A DNA stretch of 64,000 bases from Liolophura sinensis. Its lineage: Eukaryota; Mollusca; Polyplacophora; Chitonida; Chitonidae. The notes beneath the pieces were generated by a model. The model was given only the letters and a program-made list of their open reading frames with translations, was not told where the DNA came from and searched no databases. Shown one piece after another: positions 10,310 to 25,300 of the stretch. Location of the stretch: contig NC_088295.1 of the NCBI RefSeq assembly GCF_032854445.1, positions 48,471,385 through 48,535,384 on the forward strand. Direction: 5' to 3'. Positions within the stretch are counted from its first letter, which is position 1. Every line of letters starts with the position of its first letter. Made by a program: the position numbers and the translations under genes.

Positions 10310-13300
10310 CTGGAGGCACAAATTTATCTGTCACACTGTATGTACATGTATATGACCCACATATCACTTTTTGTCTTATCTTTCACACTATGTGTATGTA
10401 TATGACCCAAATACTACTCAATTGTTATAGTCTGTCACACTGCATAAACACGTATATGACCCAAATACCACTGAGTTGTTACACTGTATGTCACACTGTA
10501 TGTACATGTATATGACCCAAATATCACTCCGTTGGTACAATCTAACCAGTCACACTGTATGCATATGTATATGACCCAAATATCACCCAGTCATTATAAT
10601 CTAGCCTGTCACACTGTACGTACATGTATACGACCAAAATATCTCTCAGTTGTTATAATCTAGCCTGTCACACTGTACGTACATGTATATGACCCAAATA
10701 CCACTCAGTTGTTATAATCTCGCCTGTCACACTGTACGTACATGTATATGACCCAAATATCACTCCATATCACACTGTATGCATATGTATATGACCCAAA
10801 TACCACTCAGTTGTTATAATCTAGCCTGTCACACTGTATGTACATGTATATGACCCAAATACCACTCAGTTGTTATAATCTAGCCTGTCACACTGTATGT
10901 ACATGTATATGACCCAAATACCACTCAGTTGTTATAATCTAGCCTGTCACACTGTACGTACATGTATATAACCCATATACCACTCCGCTGTTATAATCTA
11001 GACTGCCACAATGTACGTACATGTATATGACCCAAATACCACTCAGTTGTTATAATCTAGCATGTCACACTGTACGTACATGTATATGACCCAACTACCA
11101 CTCAGTTGTTATAATCTAGCCTGCCACACTGTATGTACATGTATATGACCCAAATACCACTCCCGCAGATGGGCATGGTTTTCTCCCTGGGCTCTGCCTG
11201 GTTTGCTCCTACCACAATGCTGGCTGAGTCAAATATTCTTGAGTATGGTGTAAAACACCAAGCAAATAAATAAATCAAATAAATTAGTTGCACCTACTCC
11301 TGTTCCCTTGCCCATAAAACTGACCTCAATCGTATAAGTGGAAAATTCTTGAATGTGGCGTTAACCATTCAAATAAATAAATAAATAGAAGACATAGTCT
11401 GAAATCAATATCAACGATGTGACAATATATTGTTCTAGTTAACAGCACGTGCATATCGGATCACAAGCATACTGTACATGCCTTCCTTCTCTGGTGGGAT
11501 GCTTAGTTACGGAAAAAGTCTTTCAATGTGTAAAATTCAATTTTCGTGTTGTGTTACACAAATGTTACATGTCATTGCTCACCTTTCTACAGAGTTCCTG
11601 TCCTTGGTCCCTCGCACCATGAGCTCGGTGCTCTCTACCTTCAGCTCGATCACCCTGACAGGGATAATGCTACGCTCAGTCATCAAATCCACCTGCTTCC
11701 TGGTCATGGGATACCCATCTAAGATGTACCTGTCGATAATAGTTAAACATGTGTCAAGACCTATGTGTATACAATGGTGATTTCTATCACGTAGAATAAA
11801 GAGGTGACCAGGTTTGAATTAAAAGGGAAGATAACCTATGAAAGCTTTAATTTCTACAGGTGTCTATAAACTTAATCACTATCATTGTATCACTGCAGTT
11901 CACAGCTAACATATACCCTTGCAACTTAATTCTTGGCCTTGATAGGTATGTGGACAGAAAATTACTCTAGAAGAATTATTCCTGGATTCTGCTTTTTTGC
12001 TTTAAACTATGATGGGGTTTCTCCACTTAGCAAAAATTGTAATACGTGTACTTATAATGAGTTACACTGCAGGTGGCATAATGCTGTGATTATATGTGAC
12101 AAATGGAGCGAGCTGTATGCAGGTGCTGACAAACTCAATCATACTGGAGCTGAATTTCTGAAATAAATTTTAATAAGACAATGAAAAGTTTTCCGTTTGG
12201 TATGAGGCATGCCACCAGTCGCTGACTTAAATACTCTGTTATTGTGACTTCATGTCCAGCAAGTCTGTCTGGCATGGATTGTAAATGATGACTGAACCAG
12301 TTCTCTGAGGATCTTTGCCATGCCACTAGTCACTGATGACTTACCCTCTGGTTTGTGACTTCATATCCAGCAGACACACGTCTAAGGCCTGTACAGCTAA
12401 TTCATCTGGCACGACCAGACCTTTCTTCAGGTAACTTTCCATCTGCTTGGCCAGCTCAGTGTTGGGTTGATACTCAAGGATACTCCTCATGGCTTCCCCG
12501 ATGGACAGGTGCAATAAGCCATATTCCTCGGCAAAACGAGTTGCCACTAAAAATCAGGAAAAATCAATTTACTGACGAGTTTTTTTGTAACTCTATACTC
12601 AATAATTTATCACTTATACGATTTCAGTTATGAGTGTGGAGGAAATCCGACTGCCTGTGGAAATCCTATGGCAATTTACTGATGAACCATCCCAGGTGTG
12701 GAATACTCAGATACTGTAAATGTGTTCAGGTGTAATATTTTCCAAAAATTAATGGTGCCATATTCACAAAGCTTTTCCAGGTTCAATTTCTCAGAGGTGA
12801 CATGACCTAAGCTGTAGCGTCGAAAGATGAAGTGATTTGATTCTGACGTAAGTACAAAAAGAAATATTGTTCTATAAATTTTGTGAAAATGAACCCATAT
12901 GTCCAATATAAAACAATCCTTCGTGGACCTTTCATTTAGATATGGGTGAACTGACCCTTGATTTTACAGTCACCAAAAATTATGAATGTGGGCAAAACAA
13001 TTTGATGTACAAATAAATAATTCAATATAAATATATATATATATTAAAACTCCATTAGTACTCACAGAAATGTTTGGTTACACGATGCAGTGATTATGTG
13101 GAAATCATAACGAACGGCTTTAATAACGCCATTATCACAAAATCAGTAATAACCAAAATCTGATCATGAACAAAAGCTAAACACACGACACCTTCAACAA
13201 AGTCACAATGTCATCAATCGTCATACAAAATTGTCTTGAAATTACTCACATTACTCACACTGCTTTATACAAGTATGGATCTATCATTATTATTACTTAC

Positions 13301-16300
13301 AAGAAGTTTTGCCTGACTTGGGTGGTCCTAATATAGCCATCCTGATGGGGACCACAGGTTTGGGACTGGGCTGGTCCAAGTACTTGAGGGGGTCTAGCGT
13401 GAATTTTTCCCTGGCCTCTGGTGATGAGAGGTAGTAGAGGTGCTGTCTGTAGATACAGGGGTAGGTGTTGTACCCAGGGCCACTCATAGGCTGGACACAC
13501 TCCCCATCCTTCAACTGCAAGGCACATTTAATTGTTTTGTTTAATAACATTACACTATATTGTAATGCTGAAAATTTATCAGGTTGGAATTTGAATTTAA
13601 GGGTAGTTGTATCAGTCTATCTACTGCAAAAAATAAACAATGGCAACACCACAATTGAGGTTAACGAAGGAATAGGTATATCACAAGTCAATAATGGATA
13701 TCAGCTCCGTCAGGGTGCTTCAGGATGGAATTGTCACAGTTCAGCCTTTTACTTACTATGCAGGTTTTTGAGTCGTTTGTACTATGCTGTTTTTTGACAC
13801 AAAAGGGCAACTTGCCTATTTTATCCTGGCAGCTTTTATGTTTAGACAAAACTACGGTCAGAATATCATTATCTTTACAATATATGACACCTAATAGCAA
13901 ACTCACCTAAAAATATAAATCAGACCATTATTTCATTTTTTTTTATGCAGCATTACAATCTTCATACCTTAACTGGGCACCATCTTCCAAAGCGACTGGG
14001 TTGTTTGTAGCCAACTTGTAGCATCTTTTTGGCCAGTTTCTCGCTGATCGAGTAGACCCTCTCAAACATACTGTTTCTGAACTCCGTGAAAGGCTTTATC
14101 TTTTTGCTGATTGTGTATCTCACAATATGAGGCTTTCTTCCTCCATCTATCTCAACACGAGGGACTAGCAATTCTTCTAGAGTATCCTACAAAACACAAA
14201 CATGAGATAATCACTATGTGGCACTCACAGCGCTGATCTAGATAGTTTGGCAATACATGTCAAGCTCCTAAAAATTATACTGGAACAACCTGCCATGAAA
14301 ACAACTCTTGGATCGAAAAGTATGAAACTATAAACTGGTATTGCCTTTATCCTGGAAGAAGATCCATCTGAGGCCAATTCCACGAAACCATTTCCGACTT
14401 AAGTCAAACTTTGAAATACAATCTTAAAACTTACTTTGGGGCTTAACACGTTACAGTTCTGTCCATCTCATCAATGTAATCTTAAGACAAACGAGTCCGA
14501 ATTTCAACTTAGTGTACCCAAAACCAAAAAAACGTCACACACAGAATCTAAATTCTGACTTAAGTCAGAAATGGCTTTGTGAATTGGCTCCAGTTGTCTT
14601 TCAGATTTTCAACAGAAAGATGATAGAAAAAAAAAAACTCACTTTACTTTGACTTCAATCTTAAAACACAAACACACAGCTCTTGGTAATTCAAGTAATC
14701 CAATTTGATCTTTTTTACTGAATTCTAATTATCTTTCATACTGGCACTTCTTCTCATATTCGAGCTTCCCGATTTGCAGCATAACTTGTTTGATGTCTAC
14801 CATAACTGCTTCATCCAAAAGCCCTGGCGGCTGATTGGTGATGCCCCTCACCAGAGGATTGTTATATCTAGATTGTCTCTCCTTACCTGTACGATGGCCA
14901 GCCGGTTGGTGTCTGCATCATACACTTCCTCCAGGTCATTCTTCAGCCTGTCTGTAGCATCCTCCTCTAGCTCTTCCTCCTCCTCTTCCTCGACTTCCTC
15001 CTCCTGAAATGTAACACAGACAGGTTAGTTATCCATCGTCATGTTACACATTAAATATGCTATTTACATTATGGAAAAACAAGAAACACATACTCTATAC
15101 CCTCTTCAGAGTCAACTCTTATCAAGTTAACAATACGTATGCTCCATAATGCAGATAACAGAGCATGCCTTATAATGCATAACGCATGCTCAGTATGCCC
15201 TCCATAATTTTGTTAAATTAATTCTGAGCTGAGTTTCAGCTGATAACTTTGATTCTATTCTGTCACATCCTTTTTATTTAAGCTAATATACTTCCTTTCT
15301 TCTTATCTGCCCTTGCTAACGTTATGAACAATATGCACAAGCTGTCCTTGTAAGTGACTGACCTCAAACTCCTCCGATAAGATGACTTCAATATCTTCCT
15401 CTTCCTCGTCTTCCTCCTCCTCCTCAACATCCTCTTCATCGACAGTCCCAGCATCACTATCACGCTCTTCCATTCGAGCCTGACCACAACAACAGCATGG
15501 GTTATGACAATACATGACAACTTCTAAAAAAATTGTTTGCTTCTCCATCACTGTCCATTCCAACTAAAACCAATCACCATTCTTTAGTTGTTAGTGGTGA
15601 GTGAAATGTATGTTGATGCAATTAAGCAAAGGTATTTCTGATGGCTGTAGGGGTGTAACAGTCAATGATCAGCTTTGTAAAGGTCTAATGATCAAATAGG
15701 CATTGATATTTCCAAACTTCTGAAAGGAGATATGCCAAAAGCACATTTCTTAATATTTCTACATTGTACATGTAACATGTATAAAATAGTGTCATTATTA
15801 AATATCTGAGAAAAAAAAACAAAAAAAAATGAATAAGATAAGAACTGCTAATTCAGAACTCCTTACAATTCTCCTCAGAATTATTACACCTGGAAGTGAG
15901 TTCAATTTTGTACCAAGGCTCTGATTACTGGATTGACTAAAATACAGACCATCCACATTTTCTTACTCCAATTGGTTGGGTTGTCTGGCATTAATTCATT
16001 AGCTACTTGGTTAACTGTCACTTTAAGTTTTGTTATGAATCAACATTTAAATTTAATCAGTTACCAATATTAGCATCCAGTTAAGTGTCTAGCTTCATTT
16101 TGATAAGTTGACAAAAGGAACATAACAAGTCAAATAATGATGCCATACTTAGGCCTGGTCAGTTTCCTGAAACACACTATCAAAGCTAAGTATTTGTAAA
16201 ACACATGTAATACCATATTGGTGATTGACACATCTACATCTGCATGTATACTGCAGGTGTCATACATTCCATTTTGTTTATTTATTTATTTATTTGATTG

Positions 16301-19300
16301 GTGTTTTACGCCGTACTCAACAATATTTCACTTATACGACGGCGGCCAGCATTATGGTGGGTGGAAACCGGGCAGAGCCCGGGGGAAACCCACAAACATC
16401 CGCAGGTTGCTGGAAGACCTTCCCACTTACGGCCGGAGAGGAAGCCAGCATGAGCTGGACTTGAACTCACAACGACCGCATTGGTGAGAGGCTCTTGGGT
16501 CATTACGCTGCGCTAGCGTGCTAACCGACTGAGCCACGGAGGCCCCCATTCCATTTTGAGTTCTGAAGCAGAATTTGTCTTAGTTTGTAGTATTTCTTTT
16601 TTCACAAAATCTTGCCTTTTTCTGCGCTAATTTTTCTTCTCTTTCTTTTGTCAATTCTTCTCTTCTCTTCTGAATAGCTGCTTCCTGGAAAAAAAAAAGC
16701 ATTATCACAAATTTACATCACACATGAAAACACTATACAGCTCTTTCTGTTGATACTAGAACTGGACATTTCTTCGGGAACATTTACAAAGACTAAATAC
16801 AGAACATATTTCTTGTACAGAACTGTTGGATTATGGAGCTGATTTAACACACATACATGTCCATGTTTAATCGTTTCAAGTGAGAAACTACTTCTTATGT
16901 TTGACACTGATCAGTTAAAATAATACAGAACAAAAGCAACCCCATGCACATATAATAATGAATGTTTTTTCTTGTCTTAAACTTGTTACCATCGGGACGA
17001 AATCAGTTGGCCAGCCAGGGGGTGATGACTTTAGATATTAATATAATAATGCTTTTGTATTTCAGATCTGGAGTGTTGGCGATGTGGCATTAAACCATAA
17101 TCATTTCATTCAATCTGGAGAGTTGATATAAGGAATTACAACATGCACCGAAGATTTAATTACAGGAGGACATGGTCCAGGCTGGTAAAGTGTATTGTCA
17201 CATAGAAGTAATTTTCGCTTTAGCCTCAAAGCTTCAAGTTTCAACTATGTGCATTAATGACATTAAATGTTAACAAAAATGTTATACTGTAAACAATTTA
17301 AAATCTCGTCCAAGAGATTGCATTTTAAGAGGAAAATAAATGTCACAAAATGTTACATTTGGTGCTAAAACTTAAATAATTCTAGTAGGATACCATCCTA
17401 TTTATCAAGCCAACCTCAGATCAACAGAGCTCTCAGATTAATCAGGGGATATGAGCTCGGACGAAATTGTGGGTCAACTACAGTACATTTAAAAACGAGA
17501 AATCAGAAATCTTACCCTCTTTTTCCTGGCCTTTTCCCGTTTCTTTTGTTTCTTGGCCTCCTTCTTGTCTCTCTTCATCTTCCACTTGTCTAACTTTGGA
17601 GGTAACAGCCTGCCAATGACATCTGTGTCATCTACTGTCAGCATGATAGCACAGTCAGGGAAGAGTCCCATCTCTGCCAGGTACCGTGCCTCCTCCCCAG
17701 ACCTTGGAAAACCCTCTAATATAAAGCCTGTAGACCTGTGAGGTAAACACGTACAACGTTGCAACATGGATACTCTGACTAAAAGGCGAAATAAGGAAAG
17801 CGTACATATGCATAGACTGACTCACTAGTAAAAGAAGGAAAGGGTGCACATGCATGCATAGACTGACTCACTAGTAAAAGAAGGAAAGGGTGCACATGCA
17901 TTCATGGACTCACTCAACCATGAAATAAGGAAACTGAATGCACACATGCAGGATATGACAACTTATTGGGGAAAACGACATCAACAAAAACATATACATT
18001 AATGATGATGATACATATAGGCCTACCTCAAAATCTTACAAGGATATATAGATATGAACAAATACAGAAAGACTGCCACTGTCTGAAATTTTAATTTAAA
18101 AGTCCTCTTAAAGCTATAACACCAAAGGATTTAGTGGTCTATCCAACTGTTGTGTTCCTACCTTGCCTATATCTGGTTTCACTATCTTTATAGTATGAAC
18201 AGTTAACTCCAGGTAAAATAAACAATTAACTCACTTAAAAGGCTCTTTGTTCCACCAGTCAGGAATGATTTTGTCTAAGATTTCAGCTGTCAGTGGGTCA
18301 TCATTCTGCAGATTTGCCTTGATATTTTCTTCTTCCTCAGTCAATTCCACTTCAACTTCCTCAGTCTGTAGAAACATAATTCCACCACACTGTGAGCCTA
18401 GTCCTACACCCATTTGATCTAGGAAATCTAAAATTTCTATTCAACCCAATACATCTATTGGTGCTTCTGTTTTAGGCACTTCATTAATATTCATTAATAT
18501 CATATTCATAAATATTCATATTCCTTGTGGATAGTGTTTGTAGTTTGTTTCACTACATAGATATGAAATCACAGCCTAAATATTTCTTACAAATTCGTAA
18601 TATACTTAATCTGAACCTCATGGACAAACAATTATTTAAGGCAAAGAAAACAATAAAATTAAGTATATATCAGAAGAAAGACCAGAGAAAAGCTGTCCAG
18701 TAAAATACTTAAATTTACATGAATTTTTAAAATTTTTTCCAGTAAAATGGTTTTCAAACATCAGATGGTCTGTAGTGACCCAGAGAAATAAAATATAGCA
18801 GTCCACGTGTTAACTGCTTAAAGTGACAGTACTGACGTAGAACATGAAGTGAGGTCTCAATATAGTCAGAAAAGATCACCATAAAATCTAAAGTTTCAAA
18901 CGCATTTTACCGGGTTGAAAAAATTATAAACAATAAATCGAACTATTTTCATGGACAGTGTTTAATGGCCTTTCATCTGACAATTATGGGGGCCTCTGAG
19001 GCCGAGATGGTTAGCGTGCCAGCGAGTCACAAAGGCACAGATGTCTCTCACCAACGTGGTCACTGTGAGTTTAAGTCAGAAGTGTGAGCTTATGCTTGCT
19101 TCTTCTCCGGCCGTTAGGAAGGTCTGCCATCAACCTGGGGATGGTCGTGGGATTCCTATGGGCTCTGTCTGGTTCTGCCCACCATAATGCTGGCCTCCAT
19201 TGTCTAAGTGAAAAATTCTTGAGTACAGCATAAAACACCAATCCCATAAATAAAATTAATAAATCTCACCTATATATCATGTTAGTGTAATTTTCTTTGC

Positions 19301-22300
19301 CTTCAATACCATATCTCTGTCAGTTTGGTACGGAGCAAATTGTATCAACTCTTACCAGTGGCTCAGATATTCCTGTGTTCTCTTTTTTCAGCTCACTGGT
19401 GGGTTGTCTCTCATCAAAGGGTGTCCCATCTGGGCCTATCACCGCCCTTTCTTCTTCCTGCTCTTCACTGTACAACGAAAAGAAATCATGCGTACAAACA
19501 ATAGAACATCTTTCCATTATACAGTGGGTAAACCCACATTTCCATAAAGCACAATACTAAAGTAAAATCTAAAAAAAATAAATGAAATGACAATTTAATG
19601 CATAGTATTATTAGCTGTCCATCTGATGAGCCTTACGTTACATTCTTAGAATTCTTTCACTTTAACCCTGAACAAGTGTTAAGTGATGGGTGAGACCTGG
19701 GGGGTGAGGACAACAAACCACACATACTCCTCCTCTTCCTCTGGCTCCTCCTCTTCCTCCCCACTGTCCTCGTGCTCTGGGCCCACCTTCTTCTTGGTCT
19801 TAGCGATGATCAGCTCCTGCAGTCTCTCCCTGAATGAGATATGAAATATGCCCATCTTCTTGGCCAGGTGTCTGCCATGTAGAGTCTTACCCGCACCTCG
19901 TGCACCCAGGATTAACAGACGCAGGGGAGGGGCCTGCAGGGAGATGCAAATATCACTGAATTCTTAATTCAGTATTTTATAAAACATCACTTAATCAGCA
20001 ATTTGACAACAAGCAAAGGAATAAATCAACTTGTGGTTTATGTAAGTAAATTCAGAGCAAATGCTTCCAAAAAACTTCTAAGATCTATGACTGCCATGAA
20101 AAAGAGTTTCAAGAAGAAAGTCAACATTTATTTCTGATGACATCTTAACATTTATTTTCAAAAATGTCAAAGAATTATTTGTAAGAATGGCTGACCCTTA
20201 ATTCTGAGAATCCTAATACTTATTTCCCAGGGCATTTAACATTCATTCCTGATGATATCTAATATTTATTGGCAAGATTGTCTAGTATCTACTTTTAGGG
20301 TAAGCAACATTCATTTCAGAGGGTATCCAACATTTAGTGGCAAAACTGTCCAATATCTATTTCTACTGTACCCAACATTTATTTCTGAGGATATCCAACA
20401 TTCAGTTCTGAGGATATGCAACATTCACTTCTGAGGATACCCAACACTCATATCTGAGAACATCAAATACTTATTTCCAAATTCCAAGTAAATGTACAAA
20501 TCTTTATTTTGAGGAACTCCCTTTTCTGTAGGGATCTAGTATTTAACATTCTGAAAGAACCTGACCAACCTTTGGAGCCTCAGTTTTGGGGAGGAAGTCT
20601 TGTGGGCTGGTCAGGAACTTGTCCCGGGCCTCAACTGTTGACAGGTAGTACACCTTTTCACGGTAACGAACTGCTATCTCAGGGTTACCTGGATACAGAA
20701 TCCCAGTCTCCTTAAGAGCTACCGGGCAGAAGTGGTTTGTGTCACCTAGAGGCTTCTTTCGATTACGGTTAGGATCTTCCTCCTGTCATTCAGCAAGCAA
20801 ACAAATTACAAACAATGATAGCAAGATCAAGACTACATGTAATTATTTCTTTTCATGTGCATTCTATTTTGTACAGCTGTCAACGAAAGTTTATCTATGG
20901 CAATAATGCTTTAATTGATACAATTCGTAAAAATATTTAATTCATACAGAAAACAAATTTAAGTCAAGAAACATCTTGACTTAAAGTAGACCACATGATA
21001 TGTTCAGAAGAATTTTCATTTTGGTGGGGGAGGGGGTGTCATTTTATCTCTCTTTTTTTGGTGGATGATGGGGAATAATTGCTTTTTTTGTCAGTTTTTA
21101 AGTAAACTAAATGTGTAATTTATGGCAGTAAAAAAGTAGTTTCTAAAGTCTGCAGCTCTATACCTGTAAAAACTGATTTACCCCCACTTTTTAAGTCTTC
21201 ACACCCTTGTCTTTTCATAGGGCTCCTGGAACAAAAGGCTTAAAAAAAACACAGATACGGTGTATGATGATAACAAGGGAGATAACTGACCTCTTCTCCC
21301 CCTTCCTCCTCCTCCTCTGCCGCCTCTTGATCAGCCTCCATATCTTCATCCTCCTCATCCACATCTATCCCAGAGTATTCCCAGCCAGCGTATTGGAACT
21401 GACCTGCCAATGTATACACAACATATACAAGTACTTGTACACTATGCAATTGTAGACAAGTGTTGTAAAACTGCACATAGCCATAGAGAGCCATCAATAT
21501 ACATAACAGTTTGCTTTCCAATTCCCTTTTTTATGAACTTAAGCCATCATTCTTTTAAATGTTTTAAATTAACACACCAAAAACATGCAAAGTCAGATAC
21601 TACAATCCATAATGACTGCCATAAGCTGAATTTTTCCCTTCTTCGATCCCTACAAATTTACAAACTACAGTCAGAATGTCCTGACATATTTTGTTTCCTG
21701 CAGTGCCATTTTATTTATGGTTTGTCAAAGGTCAAGGTCCACAACCACAGATGGAAATATTAAAATTTTATTTAAAATAATTATTTAAATAGAAACAACA
21801 TCATGTATATATATTCTCAATGAATCCAGTGCAGAGAGTCTTTCTGAGTTGATCTTTATGTAACTTACAACATTCTTCTAGTTGCAAAAAAGCACTTGTT
21901 GTCTGGTAAGGAAACGCTTAAGATACCAGTCCAATCAAAACTACTGTTTCCCTCCCCTTCACAATCCATGTAACTACAAGTAACTTTTAAAATTCATTCA
22001 TGCCAAGACTTTCAAAAAATTTATTTCAATAAATTGGCTTTCCCAAATTTGCAATAGTCAACTTTGTTACCCCTACCTTCATACTACTGCATTCCAAAAC
22101 ACAGGAGGTAAATACCAAATTTAATTTGATTCAAAATGAAAAACTGAAATTGATTTGTCTGTTTTTGCATCTTAACTCTTGTGTAATCTTACAGCCCTGT
22201 TTTCCCAGAAGCAGCATATAACCTGCTATATTCTATATTCTATTCTCCGCTCTCAAGCCGAGTGCATGTGAAAGCTTACTTTCTATGTTTGTGATGGCCT

Positions 22301-25300
22301 CCTTCAGCAGTTCCTCCTCTTTCTTGGCGTCAACATCAATCACAATGGGGTCAATGTTGGTGCTGCCTTGTATGGTTGCCTGGACAGTGGGCATGTCCTT
22401 CTCGTGAGCTTTACGTTTCTCTTTGAATTCCTCCACCTCAGGACCCTCAGGAACTTTTATCTGTGCACAAATACATAATATGCTCAGTTTTACATTTGAT
22501 GCACTTGCCTTTCCTCAGCTAAAATTCAATAACTTCAATAACCACACTGATAGCATGAGCTTGCCCTTCCCTTTTGTAGTTACTCAAGGACAATATCTTT
22601 TACAGTAGGTAGTTTAGACCTGCTCAATGGTGTAACAATAAAACCTAAATCTGTAAAATGTGTCAAAAAAAAATGAAAGAATACAGCAATGTTCTTTAAA
22701 AATTAACAGTTATATGAAGTAAGCGTGTTCTATATTTGAGGAGTCTTATCTAATTAGTTTTGGGGATATTTTGCCCACAACACTACATGTACATGTACAT
22801 GATACACATCTACCCACTGACAGGTGCAAATCACTGACTGGATTCGCAAATACTGCTTTTATATTAAATAAGAATGATTTCATGTGAACAGTTGAGCTTG
22901 GTTTATTTATTTATTTATTTGATTGGTGTTTTATGCTGTACTCAAGAACATTTCAACTGTATGACGGCGGCCAACATTATGGTGGGAGGAAACCAGGCAG
23001 AGCCCGGGAGGAACTCACGACCATCCGCAGGTTGCTGGTAGACCCAGTTGAGCTTGGCAACCATGACTTTGCTACGTTTATCTATTAATGATGCTGGCTG
23101 ACTTGCAGCTGTATTTCAGGAGATTTCTGTGTACCTGAACTGGTGAAGGCATTTTCCTGGGAGGTACTCATTTTCTTCCATGAATATGTCAATAACAAAT
23201 ATAAGACACAATTTTCTTCCGAAGAGATTTTCAAAAGGTAGCCAAAATGTAATTCTTCAACCCTTTCGCATGTTTGCAAGGCGTTTATTCAAGCATATTC
23301 TAAAGGAATTAATCTATGTAGGCTGATAACATTACACTTTTTGTGAAGCCCTGATATTGGCCAATCAAACTAACGTAGTTTTGTTTCCAAATATCAACAT
23401 AAACATGTGCATACATTGCACTGAAAGTTGCTCTTTTAAGTGCCAAAAGGTTGTACTATTTTTAGAGCTTGTCATATATTTTAGCACCTGAGCACGTCAA
23501 GTGCTATGTACATGTATAACACATACCTCAGCCTCCGTTTCAGGAGTTATTTCCTCTTCTCCTTCAACAGCTAGTTCTGTAGATGGCGTTGGGGCTGTAT
23601 CAGAAAAGTATAAAATAAGGCAGACTGTTAATAATGCTTTAGCAGGACTTACATGTATGGTCTACAGGATATCTTCAACCTCTGACAATGATGTACATGT
23701 GGTCATGTTTTCATACACATTTGTTTCACCGTTCCTTTGATTCATAAACCTTAAACATATTTAAAAAAATTTCACTGGAAATTTATGTCACTGGCCAAGA
23801 CAGAAGTGAATATAGTTTTTCACTCCATTGGATATTGATGCCCGAACTACTTACAAGACTGCATAGCACAGTGAGACAAGGAAAAAAGGGGTTGATTTTT
23901 ATGTTACCCTGAGACATATATCAATGAAGGTGTGCATTGGATATGTGCCTTTAAACTAAGGAAATGCTCGTCTTGTACCTGAGTGGAGAATAATATATCT
24001 CGCTTGGCAGGCTAAAGGATCTCACTGGCATGCTTCTATCCCACCGCTAGCCCACATTCGACAGGCTGTAATCATTCGACTCTAATTCCTCCAGGTGTTG
24101 TTTATGAGGCAGTTTGGGGGATTTTTACTCATACTGCACAGCCCATCCAAAGATAACCCTTGCTATATGTTATTAGCTGGGGAACTCCTAGACAGCTTTC
24201 AGCCAGGTTTATATACTGTACATTTGAATGGATGAAATTGTGACATTAAGGTTCAGATTAATACTGTAAATTCCCAGCCAAACTTAGTATTTTGCACCCA
24301 CACTACACGTACCGGCACTCTGTTTGTCTTTCTCTGGTTCTGGTGTATTTTCATCCTCCACTTTCTCTTCCTCTTTGTCCAGATCATCTGTGTGGTCGAA
24401 ATAAAGTCAATATAAACAGAACTGCTAAAAATATAAGGCATATAGATAATGAAACCATCAGGAAGACTGAAACCTAACTATGAGAGGAGTATTTTTCTCT
24501 CTGTGGTTGTTTAACTACAATTTAGGGAGCGAAATTTACATATTCTGACAGTATTGTTTTGTTTGAAAATCCTTAATGTGGGCCAGAGGTTAATTTTACA
24601 GTGTCTGTACCATATCATTATATACGCACAATTACAGATCCTACCAGAATATCCTATCCTGCAGTCTACGTATGGTGGGCCGACCACACCATCTGCACAG
24701 GATCCGACTGTGGCACCATCTTGAGCGTAAGATCGCCGTATGATTTTACGGCATTAAAACAAGTTTGTATAAATGTGTATTTTGCAACAACAACCATCAG
24801 TATCAGTACTTTTCAGTGGCTTCAAATGTGAAGCAATATTTAATTACACCAGTCTGTATGCCTGTAGAATTTGTCATTAAAAATGACCCTGTACAAAGTC
24901 AGCATGAAAACCATACAACAATGTAACTATTTCAATGTCTGCACATTACACCCTATCTACAGTAGCTAATGATGATGTCAAGGTACCATTTGTGTATGTT
25001 CCCAATCTGTACAAGTGTGCCAGTTTAAAATCTACATTGTATAATATATGTCTGCGTATACATACTTTTATCACAAAAGAAAACAAACACCCGCACTATA
25101 TACCCAAATTTTGTCAGAAATTGTTCTGCAGGAAAAATACTTCATCTCAATACATTAAGACACGACGGATTTGCCATAAATAAGTTTGTAACACACACAG
25201 CCTGATCAGTGGCAAATTCTGATCAGGATGATGGTACCACGATGGTCTCACCAAATGGCGGACAATCATGTCAGGATGGCAGTAAGGAATGGATCAGGGT

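Noticed and set aside
16606-16616. GT donor (TTTTGTGAAA) for AK9 exon 27
   Set aside because: It leaves the exon in a phase that does not fit exon 28; the GC donor fits exactly.
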